DNA of 64,000 nucleotides from Myxococcota bacterium. GTDB taxonomy: Bacteria > Myxococcota > XYA12-FULL-58-9 > JALHOP01. Position 1 is the first letter of the stretch, and each line of letters begins with the position of its first letter. Below, in pieces: positions 44,793 through 52,293 of the stretch. The notes under the pieces are model-generated. The model was not told where the DNA came from, made no database searches, and saw only the letters and a program-made list of their open reading frames with translations. The translations under genes and the position numbers were made by a program. The stretch covers positions 710,135 to 774,134 of the forward strand of contig JALHOP010000001.1 of assembly GCA_022842935.1 (NCBI GenBank). Reading direction: 5' to 3'.

Positions 44793-45401
44793 TTGCCACC
44801 TGCTACCCGCGCGGTGCAGAAGCGCGACGTGGACGTGTTACGCCTACCTACACCACCCCAGTGGATCGATGTCGCAATGGCCGATTTTTCGGCAGTCCTC
44901 ATCGACCATTGCCATTGTGAGCGAAAAGCGGCCGCGAGCGCGATGGCTCTCGTCACGTGGTATCCGTCGCACGAGGTCTTGGTGCGGCGGCTCGCCAAGC
45001 TCGCCCAGGAAGAGTTGCGCCATTTCCGGGAGGTCCACCGCTTCATCGTTCAGAGGGGGCTCACCTTGACCCGCGATAGCGGTGACCCCTACGTGCAACA
45101 GCTCCTCAAACATGTACGAACACCCGAAGCGCAACGCCGCACTGACCGCTTGCTCGTGAGCTCGCTCATCGAAGCTCGCTCGTCCGAGCGTTTGCAGCTC
45201 ATCGCCGATGCGTTGGGCGGCGACGAGCTCGGTGCGTTTTACAAGGCCCTCGCTACGGCCGAACGTGGTCACTACACGCTTTTCGTGGAGCTCGCGGCTC
45301 TCTACGACGAACAGGCCGTCGTCGACGCGCGTCTTGCCGAGCTCGCTACGGCCGAAGCGGAAATCGTCCAGCGGTTGCCGGTCGAGCCGCGCATCCACTG
45401 A
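44793..45401 (+). CDS. miaE: tRNA-(ms[2]io[6]A)-hydroxylase
   Basis: 202 residues of the MiaE ferritin-like diiron family. Ligand positions are present: E43, E74xxH77 (LAQEELRHFREVH), E128 and E158xxH161 (TAERGHYTLF). MiaE hydroxylates the isopentenyl side chain of 2-methylthio-N6-isopentenyladenosine at tRNA position 37, downstream of MiaA and MiaB, which are not in this window. The start is uncertain: TTG 44793, GTG 44814 or GTG 44838. Divergent from PilZ and convergent with rarA. Confidence 0.85.
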   Translation: MPPATRAVQKRDVDVLRLPTPPQWIDVAMADFSAVLIDHCHCERKAAASAMALVTWYPSHEVLVRRLAKLAQEELRHFREVHRFIVQRGLTLTRDSGDPYVQQLLKHVRTPEAQRRTDRLLVSSLIEARSSERLQLIADALGGDELGAFYKALATAERGHYTLFVELAALYDEQAVVDARLAELATAEAEIVQRLPVEPRIH

Positions 45402-45420
45402 GCCTACTGCGTTGTGATGC

Positions 45421-46734
45421 TCAACTCTTCGCGCGCCAGGCCGCGAGACGTTCGCCGACATCCTTCTCTTCGCCGTTCCCAGATGGTTCGTAGTAGCGAC
45501 GACCGGCCAGCGCGTCGGGAAGATAGCGCTCGACGACGTAGTTGCCCGCAAACTCGTGCGGGTACTTGTAGTCTTTGCCATAGCCCATGCTCTTCATGAG
45601 CCCAGTCGCCGCGCTGCGGAAACGTAGCGGCACCGGGAGCGAGCCGCTTTCGCGGACATCAGCGCGTGCCTTGCCGTAGGCGACGATTACGGCGTTCGAC
45701 TTGGGAGCGGTTGCGAGATACGTCGCGGCCTGCGTCATGGGCAGAACCCCCTCCGGTAGCCCCACCAGCTCGAAAGCATGCAGGGCGTTTACTGCGACCT
45801 CGAGCGCGCGCGGGTCGGCGTTGCCGATGTCCTCGCTTGCGAAAATGACCATGCGACGCAAGATGAAGCGTGGCTGCTCACCCGACTCGAGCATCCGCAC
45901 CATCCAGTACACCGCGGCGTCGGGGTCCGAGCCACGCATGCTTTTGATGAAGGCGCTGATGACGTTGTAGTGCTCTTCTCCGGCTTTGTCGTAGATGAGC
46001 GCCTTGTGTTGTGCGGCCTCTTGCACGTGCTCGACGGTGAGCGTTTTGGTTCCGGCCTGCGCCGCGAGGTCTGTGGCAACCTCGAGTGTCCCAAGGGATC
46101 GGCGTGCATCGCCTTGGGCGAGCTCTGCAACAGCCTCGAGCACGGCACGATCGGCCTCGAAGCCCAAAACGCCTAGGCCCCGCTCCACGTCGCGTAGTGC
46201 CCGCTCGAGGAGACTGACGAGATCGTCTTTCTCCAGCGATTCCAGGACGAATACGCGCGTCCGCGATAAGAGAGCGGAGTTCACCTCGAAAGATGGGTTT
46301 TCGGTGGTAGCGCCAATCAACGTCAGGCGCCCAGATTCGACGTGCGGTAAGAGCGCGTCCTGCTGCGCTTTGTTGAAGCGATGGATCTCGTCGATGAAGA
46401 GAATGGTTCGTCGGCGATGGAACTTGAAGCGTTCGTCGGCGCGCCCCACGACCTCGCGCACCTCCTTCACACCGCTCATCGTCGCCGAGAGCACTTCGAG
46501 CTCCGCGTCGACGCGGGCGGCGAGGGCACGCGCGAGCGTGGTTTTTCCCGTGCCTGGCGGCCCCCACAGGATCATCGATGGGATTTCCCCGCGTGCCACA
46601 AGCCGTTCGAGCGCCCGGCCAGGGCCTAGGATTTTGGTTTGACCAACCATCTCCTCGAGGGAGCGCGGTCGCATGCGTTCGGCGAGAGGGGCTCCGCGCG
46701 TGTCCTTGGCCGCCGCTTGGCTGAAGAGATCCAT
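45421..46734 (-). CDS. rarA: Replication-associated recombination protein A (RarA/MgsA)
   Basis: 437 residues from the ATG at 46734 (MDLFSQAAAKDTRGAPLAER, typical start); the frame is open further upstream over the JAMM gene, which is not part of this protein. AAA+ domain with Walker A GPPGTGKT at 58-65 and Walker B ILFIDEIHRF at 111-120, sensor 1 IGATTENPSF, then the RarA-type tetramerisation domain (SAFIKSMRGSDPDAAVYWM). It acts at stalled replication forks and resembles clamp-loader subunits. Stop lies 20 bp from the miaE stop. Confidence 0.95.
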   Translation of the reverse strand: MDLFSQAAAKDTRGAPLAERMRPRSLEEMVGQTKILGPGRALERLVARGEIPSMILWGPPGTGKTTLARALAARVDAELEVLSATMSGVKEVREVVGRADERFKFHRRRTILFIDEIHRFNKAQQDALLPHVESGRLTLIGATTENPSFEVNSALLSRTRVFVLESLEKDDLVSLLERALRDVERGLGVLGFEADRAVLEAVAELAQGDARRSLGTLEVATDLAAQAGTKTLTVEHVQEAAQHKALIYDKAGEEHYNVISAFIKSMRGSDPDAAVYWMVRMLESGEQPRFILRRMVIFASEDIGNADPRALEVAVNALHAFELVGLPEGVLPMTQAATYLATAPKSNAVIVAYGKARADVRESGSLPVPLRFRSAATGLMKSMGYGKDYKYPHEFAGNYVVERYLPDALAGRRYYEPSGNGEEKDVGERLAAWRAKS

Positions 46735-46741
46735 GGTCGCG

Positions 46742-47116
46742 CTATAGCCTGCACACCAAGAGGTCGGAAGGCTCCCGCCCGCGCGTCGCAACGACAGCGT
46801 AGACCCAACCCGGATGTCCCTGCTGCTCGTCCACCATCGACAGACGCGCCTCGCCGTCCGGGTGGCTGTGAAAGACGCCCAGCACGTCGAGCCCTTCAAC
46901 AGTGGCCTCGCGATGAATCGCGAGCAAAGTTTCTGGGGCGATTCGGTAGTCGCGGCGAGGCTCGGCTGCCAGATTCGCCACCGGCACCACGCGGTAGATG
47001 GTCGTATCGCGCCCGACGAGGAAGCCACACGCCTCGTGTGGATATGCGTCGCGGACCGCGCCATGCATCGTGGCGAGCGTTGCCTCTTCCCATCGAAGTG
47101 TGATTTCCGCGCCCAT
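46742..47116 (-). CDS. JAMM/MPN+ metalloprotease-like protein
   Basis: 124 residues. The complete JAMM motif is visible: E28 (HEACGFLVG), then H83-S-H85-x7-S93-xx-D96 (FHSHPDGEARLSMVDE), which binds catalytic Zn2+. Bacterial single-domain JAMM proteins cleave isopeptide or peptide bonds, for example processing ThiS/MoaD-like sulfur carriers or ubiquitin-like modifiers; no such partner is adjacent. ATG at 47116 is preferred over GTG 47125. It starts 2 bp from the divergent histidine-kinase ATG and 7 bp before the rarA start, so may be co-transcribed with rarA. Confidence 0.82.
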   Translation of the reverse strand: MGAEITLRWEEATLATMHGAVRDAYPHEACGFLVGRDTTIYRVVPVANLAAEPRRDYRIAPETLLAIHREATVEGLDVLGVFHSHPDGEARLSMVDEQQGHPGWVYAVVATRGREPSDLLVCRL

Positions 47117-47118
47117 CG

Positions 47119-48045
47119 ATGGCACCGCGCTCCTTTCGCTCGATCTCGACGCCGATCATCTGGGCGAGTATCGCGGTCGCGCTCACCATCGCCATGCTGG
47201 TCGGCTGGATCATCCTCATGGTCCAGAAGATGTCGGTTACTCAAGAGCTGGTTCAGAACACCTCGCTGCTCATCGCCGGCATCATCTCGTTCACGCTGAT
47301 CACCGTCGTTCTCATCATGTTCAGCATCTTCCTCACGCGCGAGATCCTCGAGGTGCGTCGGCAGACCAGCTTCGTCGACTCCGTGACCCACGAGCTCAAG
47401 AGCCCGCTCGCCTCCCTGCGCTTGTGTCTAGAGACGCTGGCCCGCCCCGAGGTCGTGGACGAGCAGCGCGCGACTCTGCGCCAGATGATGTTCGACGACG
47501 TCGAGCGCCTCTCGACCTTCATCGATGATGTGCTTGAAGCGAGCCGACTAGGCCATGGCTTGCGGCCGCACGTGTTGGCCGACATCGACCTCGACGCCAT
47601 CACGCGCGAGGTCGCTGACACCGTCGCCAAGCGGTACAAGCTGCAGGCAGCCGATATCTCCATCGACATCGCGCCAGGCATCGTCGTACGCACCGACCGC
47701 ACGGCGCTCGAGACCGTTCTGAAGAATCTCCTCGACAATGCCGTGAAGTATTCCGACCCCCCTGTCCGCGTCAGCGTACGCGCTACCGCGGCTCGAGGCT
47801 GGGTCGAGCTCGCTATTGGCGACGCCGGGATCGGTATTTCGCAGGCCGACCTCAAACGCATTTTCGATCGCTTCTATCGCGTGCCCATCGAGGCTGTGCG
47901 TGCGCGTCGTGGTACCGGGCTGGGTCTCTTCGTCGTGCAATCTTTGGTGCGCAGCATTGGCGGCCGTTTGAAGGTCGAGAGCGCGGGCGTGGGGCAGGGG
48001 ACGACGGTGATCGTTACGTTGCCGCTGGATGTTAAAGATGTCTGA
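47119..48045 (+). CDS. Two-component sensor histidine kinase
   Basis: 308 residues. Two membrane helices (about 13-35 and 50-72) are separated by only ~15 residues, so there is no sizeable periplasmic sensor domain; it probably senses within the membrane or via a partner. H-box SVTHELKSPL with H91 phosphoacceptor, N-box KNLLDNAVKYSD, G1 GDAGIGIS, F-box and G2 RGTGLGLFVVQ are all intact. It overlaps the response regulator start by 8 nt (translational coupling). Confidence 0.92.
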   Translation: MAPRSFRSISTPIIWASIAVALTIAMLVGWIILMVQKMSVTQELVQNTSLLIAGIISFTLITVVLIMFSIFLTREILEVRRQTSFVDSVTHELKSPLASLRLCLETLARPEVVDEQRATLRQMMFDDVERLSTFIDDVLEASRLGHGLRPHVLADIDLDAITREVADTVAKRYKLQAADISIDIAPGIVVRTDRTALETVLKNLLDNAVKYSDPPVRVSVRATAARGWVELAIGDAGIGISQADLKRIFDRFYRVPIEAVRARRGTGLGLFVVQSLVRSIGGRLKVESAGVGQGTTVIVTLPLDVKDV

Positions 48046-48784
48046 CTCGAATCAACCCATCCGCTTGCTCGTGGTCGAGGACGAAGAGCACCTGGCGACG
48101 GGTTTGCGCCTGAACCTCGAGCTCGAGGGTTACGCCGTCGATCGGGCGGCGACCGCGCGGGAGGCGCGTGAGCTTCTGGTGAACCCGACGGGCTATGGTG
48201 CCATCATCCTCGACATCATGTTGCCCGACCTCGACGGCTTCGAGCTTTGCCGGCACCTGCGAAGGGCCGGAAACCTCACTCCGGTCATCATGTTGACCGC
48301 GCGTTCGTCGCCCGACGATCGCGTCCGCGGCCTCGACGCCGGGGCGGACGACTATCTGGTGAAGCCGTTCCAGCTCTCCGAGCTCCTGGCGCGGGTGCGT
48401 TCGGTGCTTCGGCGCAGCGTCTGGGATCGCGGGCGTGAGCGCACGCAGCTCGGTACCAACGTCCTGACCTTCGGCCAAGCGCGCATCGACTTCGATACGC
48501 ATGAGGCCACAGTGTGCGGCAAGGCGGTGCAGCTGACCCAGCTCGAGATCGACCTGGTGCGTTATTTCGCCGCCAACGCCGGGCGCGTTCTGTCGCGTGA
48601 CGAGCTGCTCGAGCACGTCTGGAAGCTGCGCAATTACCCGAACACCCGCACGGTCGACAATTTCATCGTCCGTCTGCGTCGTATCTTCGAGGCGAACCCC
48701 GCCGAACCCGTTCACTTTCTGTCTGTGCGCGGGAGTGGGTACCGCTTCGTGACAGAACCTTTACACAGCGTGACCAAAGCGTGA
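48038..48784 (+). CDS. OmpR-family response regulator
   Basis: 248 residues from the ATG at 48038 (an in-frame ATG at 48029 would lengthen it slightly). The receiver domain has the acidic pocket VEDEEH, phosphoacceptor D59 (IILDIMLPD), T87 (MLTARSS) and K109 (LVKPF); a winged-helix trans_reg_C domain ends at residue ~240 (VDNFIVRLRRIFE... VRGSGYRF). It pairs with the overlapping histidine kinase; the following desaturase, 49 bp downstream, is a natural candidate target or operon partner, e.g. a membrane-fluidity sensor like DesK/DesR (inference). Confidence 0.94.
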   Translation: MSDSNQPIRLLVVEDEEHLATGLRLNLELEGYAVDRAATAREARELLVNPTGYGAIILDIMLPDLDGFELCRHLRRAGNLTPVIMLTARSSPDDRVRGLDAGADDYLVKPFQLSELLARVRSVLRRSVWDRGRERTQLGTNVLTFGQARIDFDTHEATVCGKAVQLTQLEIDLVRYFAANAGRVLSRDELLEHVWKLRNYPNTRTVDNFIVRLRRIFEANPAEPVHFLSVRGSGYRFVTEPLHSVTKA

Positions 48785-48833
48785 CTGCAGGGGGGTGGGG
48801 ACAAGACTGATGATGCTTGTGGAGCATCATCAA

Positions 48834-49736
48834 ATGACTGCGTATCTCGAATCCTCCACCCCGGTCATCGCGAAAGCAGAGCAGCCCGCCAAGCAGATGC
48901 GGGTCGCCCGCGACAGGCCCTACGAGTGGGCATACGTCATTCCCTTCATCGCCTGCCATCTGGCGGTGTTTGGTGCGATCTGGTCGGGCGTGACCTGGCA
49001 ATCGGTGGTCGTCTGCGCGGTGCTCTACTTTGTGCGCATGTTCGGCGTCACCGCAGGCTATCACCGCTACTTCTCCCACCGCACCTTCAAGACCAGCCGA
49101 CCCATGCAATTTTTGCTCGCGCTCATCGCCGAGAGCAGCGCCCAAAAGGGTGCCTTGTGGTGGGCCGCGCACCACCGTGACCATCACAAATACTCCGACA
49201 CCGACAAAGACATTCACTCACCGAGGCAGCGCGGGTTCTGGTACGCGCACTGCGGTTGGCTCTTCGACTACACCGAAGACACCAAGTGGGACCGCATCAA
49301 AGACCTCTCGAAGTATCCCGAGCTCGTGTTCTTGAACCGCGTCGAGAAGCTGGTGCCGACCGTGCTTGGGGTCCTCGTGTGGTGGTTCTTCGGTTGGCCC
49401 GGCCTGTTCATCGGTTTCTTCTTGAGCACGGTGCTCTTGTGGCACGGCACGTTCGTCATCAACTCTCTTGCGCACGTCCACGGAACGCGCCGGTACGCAA
49501 CGGACGACGACAGCCGTAACAACCCGTGGCTTGCGCTCGTGACCCTGGGTGAGGGTTGGCACAACAACCACCATCACTATCAGGGCTCGGCGCGACAGGG
49601 CTTCTACTGGTGGGAGCTCGACATCACGTACCTCGCTTTGCGGGCCATGGCTGCTTTCGGCCTCGTCTGGGATCTGCGTGAGCCGCCGGCCCGCGTTTAC
49701 GAAGAGGCGAGTCAACTACCCAGCGCCTCGCGGTAG
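48834..49736 (+). CDS. Acyl-CoA/acyl-lipid delta-9-type fatty acid desaturase
   Basis: 300 residues from the ATG at 48834, which has GGAG at 9 nt; ATGs at 48810/48813 would add up to 8 residues. Integral membrane diiron desaturase with all three histidine boxes: HRYFSH (HxxxxH), HRDHH (HxxHH) and HNNHHH (HxxHH). WWFFGWPGLFIGFFLSTVLLW and neighbours form the membrane hairpins. Introduces a cis double bond into saturated acyl chains, raising membrane fluidity. It directly follows the two-component genes. Confidence 0.92.
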   Translation: MTAYLESSTPVIAKAEQPAKQMRVARDRPYEWAYVIPFIACHLAVFGAIWSGVTWQSVVVCAVLYFVRMFGVTAGYHRYFSHRTFKTSRPMQFLLALIAESSAQKGALWWAAHHRDHHKYSDTDKDIHSPRQRGFWYAHCGWLFDYTEDTKWDRIKDLSKYPELVFLNRVEKLVPTVLGVLVWWFFGWPGLFIGFFLSTVLLWHGTFVINSLAHVHGTRRYATDDDSRNNPWLALVTLGEGWHNNHHHYQGSARQGFYWWELDITYLALRAMAAFGLVWDLREPPARVYEEASQLPSASR

Positions 49737-49747
49737 GCTCGCGTACT

Positions 49748-49774
49748 CGCGGCGTACGGCTTCGCGTTTTTTTT
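49748..49774 (+). terminator. Probable intrinsic terminator after the desaturase
   Basis: Starting 12 bp after the stop, CGCGG (49748-49752) can pair with TCGCG (49762-49766) around a 9-nt loop, directly followed by eight T (49767-49774). The stem is short, but position and T-run fit a terminator. Confidence 0.45.
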
Positions 49775-49826
49775 CGTCCGCTTTTTTGCCCGGCTGGCCG
49801 TCGCGGGTTAAACGTCGACTGTCCGC

Positions 49827-49843
49827 TACGGCGTTTCGCCGTA
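49827..49843. repeat. Perfect inverted repeat before the twin-CX3C gene
   Basis: TACGGCG and CGCCGTA around TTT, 31 bp upstream of the ATG at 49874. It could be an operator or a leader hairpin; no more can be said. Confidence 0.4.
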
Positions 49844-49873
49844 CCGTCTCCAATAGTCGAAAGGTCTGCCGCC

Positions 49874-50128
49874 ATGAAGCATGTGTTTTTTGTTGCCTGT
49901 ACCGCCATCGCCCTCGCCATCGGTGTTGCCCGCTGCGGTCACGGCGACAGCCTGCGTAACCAAGCGCAAGGCGGAGCTTGCGACGCCTCCTGCAAGGAGG
50001 CCGCCGACAAGTGCGCGAGCGAGTGCGCGGGCACGAACCCCGACGGGACGCAGAAGGACAGCGCGGCGTGCAATCTTGCCTGCACCGAAGCCAGGGACAA
50101 GTGCAGCAGCGAGTGCAAGTCGCGCTGA
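49874..50128 (+). CDS. Small exported twin-CX3C cysteine-rich protein (84 aa)
   Basis: Signal peptide (HVFFVACTAIALAIGVA) and a short mature part with duplicated C-x3-C-x6-C-x3-C spacing: C36/C40/C47/C51 and C66/C70/C77/C81. The two halves align (CDASCKEAADKCASEC, CNLACTEARDKCSSEC), so a helical hairpin appears duplicated. Arg precedes C21, so lipidation there is unlikely. Probably a disulfide-linked periplasmic or secreted protein of unknown function. A ribosome-like AAAGG precedes the ATG. Confidence 0.72.
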   Translation: MKHVFFVACTAIALAIGVARCGHGDSLRNQAQGGACDASCKEAADKCASECAGTNPDGTQKDSAACNLACTEARDKCSSECKSR

Positions 50129-50154
50129 AGGTAAGCATCGTCTTTTCCAGGTCG

Positions 50155-50199
50155 CCAGGGCCCGGGCGTAGAAGTTTTCATCTACGGCCTGGGCCTTGG
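50155..50199 (+). terminator. Long stem-loop after the twin-CX3C gene
   Basis: Bases 50155-50172 pair with 50181-50199 through ~18 bp with a single bulge and two G-U pairs; loop of 8 nt. It starts 26 bp after the stop. Only a weak T content follows (TGTTTC), so it may act as a rho-assisted terminator or an mRNA-stabilising stem. Confidence 0.55.
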
Positions 50200-50275
50200 T
50201 GTTTCATAAGGACACGCGTCCAGAACGATTTTTTCGGTTTGGCGGCGCCCGCAATCGTGGGGCATTGTTCAGGGC

Positions 50276-50851
50276 ATGCTGGTCTCGGGGAAGGCTTTCC
50301 TCGGATTGATTCGGCACATCCGAGAGACCGAGGGTGACGGGGCGGTGGAACGAGTCGTCGAAGGCGCCGACAACGCCTACGTCCGTACGGTCTTCGCCGA
50401 GCAGATTCGCCCTCTGTCCTGGTACCACTACTCGGCGTTCGCAAGCTTCTTGCTGAGCTGCACCGAAGTTCTAGGTAAGGGCAACTTGAGCTATTGCCGC
50501 GGGCTGGGTCGCGGTGCTGGCCGACGCGATCTGAATACGGTCTTCAAGCTCATCCTCCGCATGCGCGACCCCGAACGCCTGATCACCTCGTGTTCGCGTG
50601 TCTGGGAGAGCTACTACCGCGAGTGCGGCCACATGGACGCCGTGAGCACTGCGCCCGACAACACCGTCGTGCGCATCTACGACTTCAAGAAGATGCACCC
50701 CGCGCATTGCCAGCTCATGATTGGCTGGATGGAGCAGGCGATGCTGCTCATCGGATGTCAGGTTTCGGACGATGCGCACGAGTCGAAGTGCCCAACGCAC
50801 GGCGACGTGTATCACGAGTTCGTCTGCTCATGGACGCGCGTCCAAGGTTAG
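50276..50851 (+). CDS. DUF2378 / V4R-like protein
   Basis: 191 residues. The pattern (start SGKAFLGLIRHIRE, LSWYHYSAFASFLL, GLGRGAGRRDLNTVFKLILR, ERLITSCSRVWESYYREC and the late strand VVRIYDFK) resembles the Myxococcus-expanded DUF2378 (TIGR02265) family, which is distantly like heme-NO-binding or V4R sensor domains. There is no catalytic motif. Cysteines and histidines near the C-terminus (SKCPTHGDVYHEF) could bind metal. Likely a small-ligand sensor or regulator; function unknown. The ATG at 50276 is chosen as the first in frame. Confidence 0.62.
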   Translation: MLVSGKAFLGLIRHIRETEGDGAVERVVEGADNAYVRTVFAEQIRPLSWYHYSAFASFLLSCTEVLGKGNLSYCRGLGRGAGRRDLNTVFKLILRMRDPERLITSCSRVWESYYRECGHMDAVSTAPDNTVVRIYDFKKMHPAHCQLMIGWMEQAMLLIGCQVSDDAHESKCPTHGDVYHEFVCSWTRVQG

Positions 50852-51001
50852 CGACGGCGTACCGCTCACCCTAACGCTATCGCGGACGAACGTTCACCTG
50901 CGCCCGCCTGACGCGACGTCAGGACAATCGAATCCCGCTGCTACCGATAACGGAAGGACTTAAACGGCGCTTTGGGCGCTCTTTTCCCGAGGAATCTGCT
51001 C

Positions 51002-51232
51002 ATGTCGAGTGTTGCTGAAGGTCATCGTGCTCTGATTGGTCGCGTCACCGCCTGGCTCCAGCCCATTGCCGCCGAACATCGCGAAGCTATTGGCGCGGTC
51101 GCCAAGCGCCTCGAGCCCGCCGCTGCCATGCACCGCCAAGTCATCGGCGCAGTCGCCGACGCAATCGAGCCGGCTGCGGCGGCGCATCGTGGCGCGATCG
51201 GCTGTGTGACGAACGCGATCAAGCGCGGCTGA
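51002..51232 (+). CDS. 76-residue protein made of four 18-residue repeats
   Basis: The ATG at 51002 has GAGGA at 8 nt. After seven residues (MSSVAEG), the protein is four tandem copies of an 18-residue unit, each starting with HR and having the form HRxxIGxVxxxLxPxAAx: HRALIGRVTAWLQPIAAE, HREAIGAVAKRLEPAAAM, HRQVIGAVADAIEPAAAA, then HRGAIGCVTNAIKRG (shortened). The phase suggests stacked amphipathic helix-turn units. No signal peptide and no known family. A very long hairpin begins 15 bp after the stop. Confidence 0.7.
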   Translation: MSSVAEGHRALIGRVTAWLQPIAAEHREAIGAVAKRLEPAAAMHRQVIGAVADAIEPAAAAHRGAIGCVTNAIKRG

Positions 51233-51246
51233 TCGGCGAGACTTCT

Positions 51247-51305
51247 CGCGACGAAACGACGCCGGCGCCTGCAAATGGTCAGCGCCGGCAGTCGTTCGCG
51301 TCGCG
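51247..51305 (+). terminator. Long imperfect hairpin after the repeat protein
   Basis: Core GCCGGCGC (51261-51268) pairs with GCGCCGGC (51282-51289); AACGAC/GTCGTT extends it with one bulge, and CGCGACG (51247-51253) pairs with CGTCGCG (51299-51305). About 21 bp in all, 13-nt loop. No real T-run follows. Probably a terminator or 3' stabilising stem. Confidence 0.6.
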
Positions 51306-51454
51306 CGTTTGCCGCCGCGAAGGCGGAGGGCGCTCAACGCGTATGCCCAACCCCGTTCTGACATCAGGTCAGCCCAACGCGGGGCCACTCTCGCAACGCA
51401 CGCACCACTCCCGCCGAGCATAGCGCTTCAACCTACATCGAGAGGCGAGAGGCG

Positions 51455-52063
51455 ATGGCACAGACGGTCCGGAGCGGGCAAAGACTCGTGTTTGGTCGAC
51501 AAGAGGCCGCGACGGCGACCAAGCCTTCCGCGGCGACGCGACGCGAAGCGGCAGTCGCAGCGGCACATCCGCATCAGGTCGACGTCGCCACGGCGTCAGC
51601 GCGCGGCGCTAGCGCTTCGGCACGCTTCGCGGCTCTCGCGAAGACGCTCCCCGAGCGCGTCGTTGGTCACTACAATGACGGCGAACCGTTCCTCTCGCTC
51701 GCCGCTCTTACGCGACGAACCCCGTCGCAAGTGCTGACCGAGCTCCGTAGACAGCTCGTTGACCCAGCGTCCGAGCTTACCGACAAGCACGCAGTCGTCG
51801 CCGGCTCGAGCGACGAGGCCCTCGCGAAATTCACGGCGAGAGGCGAAGCGTGGCTGGAATACGTCGCGCCCGAAGCAAAGCCGGACTATGCGAGCGCCAT
51901 CGCCCAGACGACGCGCTTCTTCTTCGACAAGAAGCTGTTCGCCGAGGTGCGGCTGGTCGAAACCGTGTCGACGGGACCGCAGTTTGGTCGTACCGCCGTA
52001 AGCCTTCTCGGACGTGCGCACACCGGGGAATGGTTCTTCGTGTCCCAGCAGCTCGTCGGCTGA
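51455..52063 (+). CDS. Hypothetical protein, 202 aa, probably frameshifted at its 3' end
   Basis: Residues 1-65 are Ala/Arg/Thr-rich and probably disordered; 66-202 form a folded alpha/beta region (RVVGHYNDGEPFLSLAALTR... TRFFFDKKLFAEVRLVETVS... GEWFFVSQQLV). The frame stops at 52063, but another frame continues with sensible protein sequence (GYVARTPIFDGERVVFTTD... YRVVPL) to a stop at 52164. A one-base difference just before 52063 would join them into a ~236-residue protein. GAGAGG precedes the ATG. No family recognised. Confidence 0.55.
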   Translation: MAQTVRSGQRLVFGRQEAATATKPSAATRREAAVAAAHPHQVDVATASARGASASARFAALAKTLPERVVGHYNDGEPFLSLAALTRRTPSQVLTELRRQLVDPASELTDKHAVVAGSSDEALAKFTARGEAWLEYVAPEAKPDYASAIAQTTRFFFDKKLFAEVRLVETVSTGPQFGRTAVSLLGRAHTGEWFFVSQQLVG

Positions 52064-52293
52064 CGGGCGCCGGCTACGTTGCGCGTACGCCGATCTTCGA
52101 CGGCGAGCGAGTCGTCTTCACCACCGACCCAAGGTTTCCGCTCTATCGCGTCGTCCCGCTTTGAGACGTTAGCTCGGCCATGGTGCCTCGCGCGCGTGTC
52201 TGGCGAGCAGCATAGGCTGAGCTTCGGACACGTCGCGTAAGCGTCGTCCGTGAAGGTTTGTCGCCAGTCGAGTATGGTTTGAGTGGAGCACCC

